From NCBI GenBank assembly GCA_934154515.1, contig CAKPGD010000034.1:1-13062 (forward strand): a stretch of 13,062 nucleotides of DNA. The letters are read 5' to 3'. This stretch comes from an uncultured Clostridia bacterium (GTDB lineage: Bacteria > Bacillota > Clostridia > TANB77 > CAG-508). Shown here piece after piece: positions 7,431 to 13,062 of the stretch (its first letter is position 1; each line of letters begins with the position of its first letter). The position numbers and the translations under genes were made by a program. The notes beneath the pieces were generated by a model. It was not told the origin of the DNA and searched no databases. It saw only the letters and a program-made list of their open reading frames with translations.

Positions 7431-8587
7431 TTTAATAAATATGTTGGTAAATTATCTCTTACCAATTCAAGGCTTTCGTCTTCTTTTATTTTTATAACTT
7501 GTGGTAATTCTCTACTTAAAAATAATGATATTCCCTCTGTCATGCAATAGGCTCCTGTATTTTTAAATATAAATACGTCTCCAATTTGCAAATTTCCTAC
7601 TGGAAATTGTTTTACTAGTATATCATTAATGGTACATAAAGAACCACACAAATTCCATTTTTCATTTTCGTTGTTTTCTCTTTGAGGGTAAACATCACAT
7701 TTTGGAAGTTTCATCGCCATGCTTTGTCCATAATATGTTATATGATTTATTCCTCCATCTACTATTGCATAGTTTTGCCCTTTATTTGTTTTTTTATCTA
7801 CTACTTTTGTTATGTAGCTTCCACAACTTGCTGCTATGCTTCTTCCTAATTCTAATACTATTTTTCCTTTGAATTGCATTTGATTAATCATTTTTGAAAA
7901 TTCTTTTAGAAAACTTTCTTCATCAAATTCTGTGTTTTGAAAATAATGTACTGGGAATCCAGGTCCGAATTCTAGCTCTTTTGCTACAAATTGATATTCT
8001 TCTTGCAAATGCTTTACAAAGTTATCCACATAATCTATTTCCTTTTGTAATATTTTTAATGATGTTTTTTGCGTTCCAGAGAAGTATTGAATTCCTGTTA
8101 TTTCTATGTTTTCATAGTTTTGATAATTTTTAATTATTTCTTCTATATCTCCTTCGTTAATTCCGAATTGATTTCCACTTGTTAGTCTTAGCATTAAGTT
8201 TATTTTATTGTTTTTCTTGATTTCTTTTATTAGTCTGAATTGCTCCATAGATTCTATAGTAAAATAATCTACTTTTTCATCTTTTTCTATGATTTCCTGT
8301 ATTATTTCTGGTGTCTTATAAACTCCTGTTATTAATATTTTGTTGCCTTCTATATTATTTTCTTTGCATATTTTATATTCACCTGGTGAGCATACTTCTA
8401 ATCTATCTATACTTTTCTCTATGTCTTTTACAATAAATGTATTTGCTTTTATTGCATAACACAATAAAATATTTTCGGGTAAATTTTCTCTTAAATATTT
8501 TATTCTTTCTTTTAATTTTCTTATATCAAATATGTAGGCTGGTGTTTTAAAGTCTTTCAGTATTTGACTTAGTATTTTTTCTTCCAT
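7424..8587 (-). CDS. fold-III PLP decarboxylase-family enzyme, BtrK/LysA-like
   Basis: A 387-residue protein of the alanine-racemase-fold decarboxylases (LysA, ornithine decarboxylase, BtrK). Visible: YAIKAN with PLP-binding Lys47, SPGE (67-70), FGPGFP (207-212) in the phosphate-binding loop position, ELGRS (246-250), VDGG (276-279), CGSLC (314-318) with Cys318 in the position of the catalytic Cys of the dimer partner, and GAY (345-347). It differs from LysA: the GxHxHxGS segment reads GIQYFSGTQ, so Phe replaces the PLP-stacking His. The residue after Cys318 is Thr, not the acidic residue that binds a distal amino group. It is therefore unlikely to be housekeeping diaminopimelate decarboxylase. 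Its position between the ligase and carrier genes suggests it acts on the amino acid handled there, perhaps while carrier-bound. An amino-acid racemase role is the main alternative. The ATG at 8587 has AAAGGA 11 nt upstream. Confidence 0.85.
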   Translation of the reverse strand: MEEKILSQILKDFKTPAYIFDIRKLKERIKYLRENLPENILLCYAIKANTFIVKDIEKSIDRLEVCSPGEYKICKENNIEGNKILITGVYKTPEIIQEIIEKDEKVDYFTIESMEQFRLIKEIKKNNKINLMLRLTSGNQFGINEGDIEEIIKNYQNYENIEITGIQYFSGTQKTSLKILQKEIDYVDNFVKHLQEEYQFVAKELEFGPGFPVHYFQNTEFDEESFLKEFSKMINQMQFKGKIVLELGRSIAASCGSYITKVVDKKTNKGQNYAIVDGGINHITYYGQSMAMKLPKCDVYPQRENNENEKWNLCGSLCTINDILVKQFPVGNLQIGDVFIFKNTGAYCMTEGISLFLSRELPQVIKIKEDESLELVRDNLPTYLLNS

Positions 8588-8641
8588 TTTAACACTTGTC
8601 CTTTCAAAGTTATATTTTATGTTGTATTGTTGTTCTATTTT

Positions 8642-10144
8642 TTACATAAGTTCTTGTAACTGTTTTCTATCTATTTTTCCATTTTTATTCATTGGAAATT
8701 CTTCTATTTGTGTTAGAACATTTGGAATCATAAATATTGGTAATTCTTCTTTTAACTTATCGTGTAGTTCTAATTTTAACACATTTCCAATATAAAATCC
8801 ATATATTTTGCTTTTTTCTTCTTTATATATACAACATGCTCTTTCTATTCCATCTATTTTTTCCATTGCTCTTTCTATTTCTTCAAGTTCTATTCTATGT
8901 CCCATGTGTTTTATTTGGAAGTCTTTTCTCCCACAAAAATATAAATTTTCATCTTTTCCAAAGTATCCTATATCTCCTGTTTTATATATCATATCAATAT
9001 ATTTATCGTTTAATGGATTTTGTATAAACTTGTCCTCTGTTTGTTTCTTATCTTTGTAGTACCCTAATGCTAATGCACTACCTTTTACGCATATTTCGCC
9101 TACTTTGCCTTCTTCTGTTATTAGATTGTTTTCATCGTCTAATAAAAATACTTGCTCATTATCAAACGCTTTTCCTGCTGGAATTTGTTTTTCGTATTCT
9201 AAGTTTTTGTCTACTATATGGTATGTACAATTGCATGTTATTTCTGTTGGGCCATATAAATTAACATATGTAGCTTGTGGCAAATATTTAATCCATTCCC
9301 TTAAATGTTTTATTGGCATAACTTCACCACTAAATAGTATTTTATTAATTTTTTGTGGTACTTTATATTCTAAACCGTGAAATGTTGTTATTAAGCATAA
9401 TGCTGATACTGCCCAAATTAATGTTGTTACATTACTTTCACATATATAGTCTAATAGGTTTGCTGGTCTTGAAAACATTCTTTTAGGAATTACTACTAAT
9501 GTTGCTCCTGTTTTTAAACTTGTATATATGTCTTTTACAGATACATCAAAGTCAAATGGTGCTTGGTTTCCTATTATATCTTCTTTAGATATGTTAAATT
9601 TTTCTGTAAATATATCTATAAAGTCTATAACTGATTTTTGTCCTACTACTACTCCTTTTGGCGTTCCAGTTGAACCAGATGTAAAGTTTGCATATAATGG
9701 ATCTACATCTAATGCTTGGCTTCTTATTTTATTTAATTCTTCTTCATTTATTTTTGTGTTTTGTATTTCTTCTATTTTTAATATAGTCTGATTTTTAGAT
9801 ATTTGCTTTGTAAGTTCCATATTTTCTTCATCTGTTACTATAATTTTTGCATCTAACTTTTCTAATATTTTTTCTAATCTTACAGTTGGAAGTTCTGGAT
9901 TTAGTAAACAGTAGAATCCTCCTGCATATACTGTTCCAAAGAACGCATATAATGCGTTTATTCCTTTTTCCATAACTACTGCTACTGGTTGTCTTGGATT
10001 TATATATTTTAATATTTCACTTCCTACGCTTTGACTTTTTTCTTTTAATTCAAAAAATGTACATTTTTTGTTTTCTTCTATTACTGCTACTTTTGTAGCA
10101 TATTCATTTGAACTTTTTTCCAAATATTCTAAGACGTTTTTCAT
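8642..10144 (-). CDS. DltA-like amino-acid adenylating enzyme (carrier-protein ligase)
   Basis: A 500-residue member of the ANL superfamily. It would make an aminoacyl-AMP and transfer it to the phosphopantetheine of the carrier protein encoded at 7107-7337. Visible motifs are FTSGSTGTPKG (154-164), QAPFDFDVSVKD (194-205) with the amino-group-binding Asp200, NLYGPTE (295-301), YKTGD, GRKDFQIKHMGHRIELEEIE, and the C-terminal NGKIDRK with catalytic Lys490. Length and overall sequence match DltA closely, with a constant offset of 3 to B. cereus DltA. The pocket residue that is Cys269 there (FCGEVLP) is Ser272 here (FSGEVMP), and the WTSTPSF segment is WAVSALC, so D-alanine should not be assumed. 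The start is taken as ATG 10144, 8 nt after AAGGA; the in-frame ATG at 10153 overlaps that site. It follows queH by 25 nt. Confidence 0.92.
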   Translation of the reverse strand: MKNVLEYLEKSSNEYATKVAVIEENKKCTFFELKEKSQSVGSEILKYINPRQPVAVVMEKGINALYAFFGTVYAGGFYCLLNPELPTVRLEKILEKLDAKIIVTDEENMELTKQISKNQTILKIEEIQNTKINEEELNKIRSQALDVDPLYANFTSGSTGTPKGVVVGQKSVIDFIDIFTEKFNISKEDIIGNQAPFDFDVSVKDIYTSLKTGATLVVIPKRMFSRPANLLDYICESNVTTLIWAVSALCLITTFHGLEYKVPQKINKILFSGEVMPIKHLREWIKYLPQATYVNLYGPTEITCNCTYHIVDKNLEYEKQIPAGKAFDNEQVFLLDDENNLITEEGKVGEICVKGSALALGYYKDKKQTEDKFIQNPLNDKYIDMIYKTGDIGYFGKDENLYFCGRKDFQIKHMGHRIELEEIERAMEKIDGIERACCIYKEEKSKIYGFYIGNVLKLELHDKLKEELPIFMIPNVLTQIEEFPMNKNGKIDRKQLQELM

Positions 10145-10152
10145 TTTTCTCA

Positions 10153-10159
10153 TCCTTTT
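10153..10159 (-). promoter_or_regulatory. Shine-Dalgarno site deciding the DltA-like start
   Basis: AAAAGGA (10159-10153) lies 8 nt before ATG 10144-10142. The in-frame ATG at 10153-10151 begins on the last base of this site, so the downstream ATG is preferred. It also gives the usual DltA N-terminal length. Confidence 0.65.
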
Positions 10160-10169
10160 CTTAATTTTT

Positions 10170-10733
10170 TCAATCTAATTTAATATTTTTATCTTTCTTG
10201 ATTTGCTTACTATATCTATCTTCCTCACTAAAAATACATCCACAATATTTTTGCATATATAAGCCTATATCATATGCTTTTTGGTGACCCTCCCAGAAAC
10301 CAACTCTAAAATCTCTATATAAAAATTCTATTCCATATTCTTTGCTATATTGTTCCATTAGCTGTTTTATGAAATTATGATTTTGATATATGCTATATAG
10401 TAATGTAGTTGTTACAGTGTCATAACCATGCTCTTTTGCGTATTCAAATGTTTTTCTTAATCGTACTGGGTAGCAATAGTTTGTACATCTTTTAGTTAAG
10501 TCTTTTACCGCTTCTTTGCAAAATTCGTCTAAGCCATATTCTTCTTCAAATATAGCTTGTACATTTATAGATTTTGTATATTCTTTTAAACAATCTCTTC
10601 TTGCTTTATATTCTGTATATGGATGTATGTTTGGATTATACCAATATACTGTTGGCTCTATTCCTTCGTTTCTTAGTATGTCTATACAGTATACACTGCA
10701 TGGTGCACAACATGTATGCATTAAAAGTTTCAT
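10170..10733 (-). CDS. queH: epoxyqueuosine reductase QueH
   Basis: A 187-residue enzyme for the last step of queuosine synthesis, reducing epoxyqueuosine to queuosine in the tRNA wobble position; QueH is the non-homologous replacement of QueG. Family marks are HTCCAPCS at the N-terminus (Cys8, Cys9, Cys12), YNPNIHPYTEYKAR (32-45), RCTNYCYPVRL (Cys83, Cys87), LLYSIYQNH, DFRVGFWEG and CGCIFSEEDRY near the C-terminus. The Cys residues fit the iron-sulfur and metal ligands of the family; here the 83/87 pair is CxxxC. The gene starts 4 nt after paralog A, with AGG inside the last codons of that gene, so the two are probably coupled. Functionally it has no evident link to the envelope cassette. 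Proximity to ruvB recalls the common ruvAB-queuosine gene neighbourhood of Firmicutes. Confidence 0.94.
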   Translation of the reverse strand: MKLLMHTCCAPCSVYCIDILRNEGIEPTVYWYNPNIHPYTEYKARRDCLKEYTKSINVQAIFEEEYGLDEFCKEAVKDLTKRCTNYCYPVRLRKTFEYAKEHGYDTVTTTLLYSIYQNHNFIKQLMEQYSKEYGIEFLYRDFRVGFWEGHQKAYDIGLYMQKYCGCIFSEEDRYSKQIKKDKNIKLD

Positions 10734-10737
10734 TTAT

Positions 10738-12525
10738 TTACCTGCTTTCATATATTTTTCCTATTTCATTTTGGTATATTAATTTCATATTTTCTGTTTT
10801 TATATTTTCTTTCATATATTGATATGAAGCTTCATCTTCAAACGTCACTATATATTTGTATTTTTCTTGTTTTAAATTTTCTATTGTTTCTTCTTTATTT
10901 TCATATAATTTGTTTATATAGCCTGTTAATGACTGTAACCATCTTTCTTTGTTTGGAGATATTACAAATAATATGTCATTATCTCTTTTTTGCCAGTTAT
11001 TTTTTATTACATCTTCTGTTTTTTCTAATAAATCTAAATCTTTTTGTGTTATGAATTCTGCATTTTTAGCAAATATCATTGTTTTGTTGAATGTAAATAT
11101 TTCCATAGTATTGTTTAGGCTATCATTGTTCTTTTCACTTATATATGTTGTTTGATATATTGTTGATACTCCAAATATCAATAAATATATTATTGTATAA
11201 ATATATATTACATATTTTTGTTTTTCTTCATTTATGAATTCTATCATTCCTTTTGTGTTTGAATAAATTAGCATTATCCATAATATAAAATAATTTTTAT
11301 GGAAATAGTATTCTGCACATCTTCCTGTTTTTGTTCCTATAAATAAAGCTCCCATATATAGTGCTAGTGTTAATAACATTATATTACTAAAAGTTATTTT
11401 TTTATTTTTTATATTTTTGTATATTGTATATATTGTAAATGGAATAAATAATATGAAGTTAGACCATAAATTTTTGTATATCCATCCTTCGTGAGCTATT
11501 GCGCTTCCTACTGTTCCAAAAGATGGTAAAATTAAATATGTTACTCCTATTATTCCTGGTATTATTAATGTTACAAGTGTTGATAAGAATAATTGGATTT
11601 TATTCTTGTATTTTTTGTATTCAAAACAATAATATATAAATTCTGCCAAATATACAAATGGACAAAATAGTGAATATGATAGTATTAGTGCAAAGTTTAG
11701 TAAAAATAATATTATTAGTTTGTAGCCTAGTTTTATATTTTCACTTTGTGTGCTAAATACACATATTATTCCTTCTACTGATAGTATTCCTAATACTAAA
11801 TAATGAAATCCCGATATCCATGCATTTAGTGGGTATCCTATGAAATATATTATTGTGAATATCATTCCTATTATTTTTGCTTTTATACTGCTTTTTTTAT
11901 CTTGTTTTTTCCATGCATTTTCTAAGATAAAATAAAATATTACACCTGTTAATAAATATACAAGAGCTTCAAATAATATATAAATTTTATACAAGTTTAC
12001 TGTTCCTATATATGGATTGAATATTTTAAATAATATTCCTGCATTTACATATCCCATAAACATAAATGTTTCCCCTACTGTGTTGTTTTCTTTAGCTTTA
12101 TTAGATAGACTTATGTTTTCTGAAAATTCTCTAGCTACTTTATAATGTTCCCTCGAGTCCATTGATATGTATCTTATTTTTGATAGTCCACCAAAATTGA
12201 TAGCTATTATGATTCCTGTTATTATTAATAATGATGCTACTGCTATTATGCTTGTTTTGCTTATTGTGTATTTTTGTATTGTTTTATCTTTTACTATTTT
12301 TATTGTTAATAGTACTGAAATTACTAAATTTGTAACAGATAAACTTAGTAGTGTTATTGGTATATTTACTAGATTTAAAATATATGCTACAAATCCATTA
12401 TAAGCTAGCATTAGTACTGAGCTTAATGCTATGCTTTTTGTTATTTCTATTTTTTCTTTTGATTTTTCTACTATTATTGCTGATACGAATAATATAATTG
12501 TAGAAATTACATATAATATTGACAT
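10738..12525 (-). CDS. polytopic membrane protein, GT-C-like (paralog A)
   Basis: A 595-residue integral membrane protein with roughly ten to twelve hydrophobic segments and a C-terminal soluble region of about 130-140 residues. I do not recognise a named family. The first large loop has SMDSREHY, so the DxxEHY pattern (Asp123, Glu126, His127, Tyr128) is at exactly the same residue numbers as in the paralog at 2599-4371. These are the best candidates for catalytic residues of a GT-C-like transferase. Other shared blocks are NIPI..LSL, KIVKDK, GYPLN...GFHYL, LIIPGI and ILFIPF. Function as an envelope glycan or lipid-linked-sugar transferase is inferred only from topology and the acidic loop. 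The ATG has AAGGGG 7 nt upstream. It follows ruvB by 34 nt with no obvious promoter of its own, and its end overlaps the queH ribosome-binding region. Confidence 0.85.
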   Translation of the reverse strand: MSILYVISTIILFVSAIIVEKSKEKIEITKSIALSSVLMLAYNGFVAYILNLVNIPITLLSLSVTNLVISVLLTIKIVKDKTIQKYTISKTSIIAVASLLIITGIIIAINFGGLSKIRYISMDSREHYKVAREFSENISLSNKAKENNTVGETFMFMGYVNAGILFKIFNPYIGTVNLYKIYILFEALVYLLTGVIFYFILENAWKKQDKKSSIKAKIIGMIFTIIYFIGYPLNAWISGFHYLVLGILSVEGIICVFSTQSENIKLGYKLIILFLLNFALILSYSLFCPFVYLAEFIYYCFEYKKYKNKIQLFLSTLVTLIIPGIIGVTYLILPSFGTVGSAIAHEGWIYKNLWSNFILFIPFTIYTIYKNIKNKKITFSNIMLLTLALYMGALFIGTKTGRCAEYYFHKNYFILWIMLIYSNTKGMIEFINEEKQKYVIYIYTIIYLLIFGVSTIYQTTYISEKNNDSLNNTMEIFTFNKTMIFAKNAEFITQKDLDLLEKTEDVIKNNWQKRDNDILFVISPNKERWLQSLTGYINKLYENKEETIENLKQEKYKYIVTFEDEASYQYMKENIKTENMKLIYQNEIGKIYESR

Positions 12526-12559
12526 TTGTTTTCCCCTTTTTTTCGGTATTTTTAATACT

Positions 12560-13062
12560 TTATTGATTTATAGTTAGTTCTTTTCCTATATGTTTATAAC
12601 CTAAAGGCGTTGCTATTCTTCCTCTTGGCGTTCTTGCTATAAATCCAATTTGAATAAGATATGGCTCATATACATCTTCTATTGTATCTACTTCTTCTCC
12701 TATTGTTGTTGCTATTGTTTCTATTCCAACTGGTCTTCCTGCATATGTTATTATCATTGTTTCTAATATTCTTCTATCTATTTCATCAAGCCCCAATTCG
12801 TCTATTCCTAGTCTATTTAATGCATGTTTTGTTATTTCTAAGTTTATATTCCCATCACTTAAAACTAGTGCATAATCTCTAACTCTTTTTAATAGTCTAT
12901 TTGCAATTCTTGGTGTTCCTCTTGAACGCCTTGCAATTTCTATGCTTGAATCTTCATCTATTTCTATTTTTAATATTTTTGCTGACCTTTTTATTATTGT
13001 TGATAAGTCTTTTATTGAATATAGTTCTAGCCTATCTACTATACCAAATCTATCTCTTAATG
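12560..13062 (-). CDS. ruvB: Holliday junction branch-migration helicase RuvB (5' part cut by window edge)
   Basis: 166 C-terminal codons of RuvB, about half of the usual 330-345 residues. The visible part begins LRDRFGIVDRLELY, which in full RuvB follows the AAA+ core. It continues with ARRSRGTPRIANRLLKRVRD (sensor-2 region), DEIDRRILETMI, and the DNA-binding winged-helix end GRPVGIETIATTIGEE, EPYLIQIGFIARTPRGR and ATPLGYKHIG. With RuvA it forms the motor that moves Holliday junctions. The reading frame is open to the right edge, and an internal Met (12796) is not the start. It is the most upstream gene visible, and its transcript may read through into paralog A, queH and the cassette. Confidence 0.97.
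   Translation of the reverse strand, partial: LRDRFGIVDRLELYSIKDLSTIIKRSAKILKIEIDEDSSIEIARRSRGTPRIANRLLKRVRDYALVLSDGNINLEITKHALNRLGIDELGLDEIDRRILETMIITYAGRPVGIETIATTIGEEVDTIEDVYEPYLIQIGFIARTPRGRIATPLGYKHIGKELTINQ

Noticed and set aside
7424..8587. Housekeeping diaminopimelate decarboxylase (lysA)
   Set aside because: The PLP-stacking His and the acidic residue after the catalytic Cys are replaced, and the neighbours point to carrier-protein chemistry.
8588..8641. Internal promoter before the PLP gene (TAGAAC-17 nt-TATAAC on the minus strand)
   Set aside because: The -35 matches at only 3 of 6 positions, and such sequences are common by chance in DNA this AT-rich.
4559..10144. Calling the cassette a standard dlt operon for D-alanylation of teichoic acid
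   Set aside because: It has an extra PLP enzyme, an AlgI-like long MBOAT with fused shuttle motif, a short SGNH protein and no DltX, and a changed ligase pocket.
12560..12796. A separate 78-residue gene starting at the internal Met (12796)
   Set aside because: The frame stays open to the window edge and its translation is continuous RuvB, so it is the C-terminal part of ruvB.
1133..12882. Many plus-strand open frames of 60-111 codons across the window
   Set aside because: They are Leu/Phe/Ser-rich low-complexity translations antisense to the minus-strand genes, without ribosome-binding sites or family motifs. The T-rich plus strand creates them.

Overview
The window is an AT-rich stretch in which every supportable gene is on the minus strand, so transcription runs from the right end to the left. 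The coding strand is purine-rich (the plus strand is conspicuously T-rich), TGG is used for Trp, Shine-Dalgarno sites are strong (AGGAGG, AAGGGAG, AGAGGA), and two genes start with TTG. RuvB, QueH and a DNA polymerase I without recognisable proofreading residues point to a low-GC Gram-positive, most likely an uncultured or gut-type Clostridia lineage. The species cannot be fixed from this sequence.

Layout in the direction of transcription: the C-terminal half of ruvB (13062-12560); a polytopic membrane protein, 'paralog A' (12525-10738); queH (10733-10170); then a five-gene cassette. The cassette is a DltA-like adenylating enzyme (10144-8642), a fold-III PLP decarboxylase-family enzyme (8587-7424), an acyl/aminoacyl carrier protein (7337-7107), an MBOAT O-acyltransferase (7102-5513) and a membrane-anchored SGNH transferase (5500-4559). 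Next comes the longest non-coding gap (4558-4372), with a perfect 14-bp stem-loop and a good extended -10 promoter. It is followed by a second membrane protein, 'paralog B' (4371-2599), homologous to paralog A, and by polA (2594 to beyond the left edge). Gaps inside the cassette are 4 to 86 nt and several Shine-Dalgarno sites lie inside the preceding gene, so the run from ruvB to the SGNH gene looks like one transcription unit.

The cassette has the logic of a Dlt-type envelope acylation pathway. An amino acid would be activated and loaded on a carrier protein in the cytoplasm, handed through the membrane by the MBOAT protein, and moved by an SGNH serine enzyme to an extracellular polymer. Three things set it apart from canonical dltXABCD. 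A decarboxylase-family PLP enzyme sits between the ligase and the carrier. The adenylation pocket has Ser where DltA has Cys. The MBOAT is AlgI-like and carries the C-terminal Tyr-x-x-Phe acyl-shuttle motif itself, with no separate DltX. My best hypothesis is an envelope-modification system that installs something other than D-alanine, possibly a carrier-bound amino acid that is decarboxylated (as BtrK does on BtrI in butirosin biosynthesis). The two GT-C-like membrane paralogs bracketing queH and the cassette may build or modify the acceptor glycan.

No tRNA, rRNA, CRISPR array or insertion sequence was seen.
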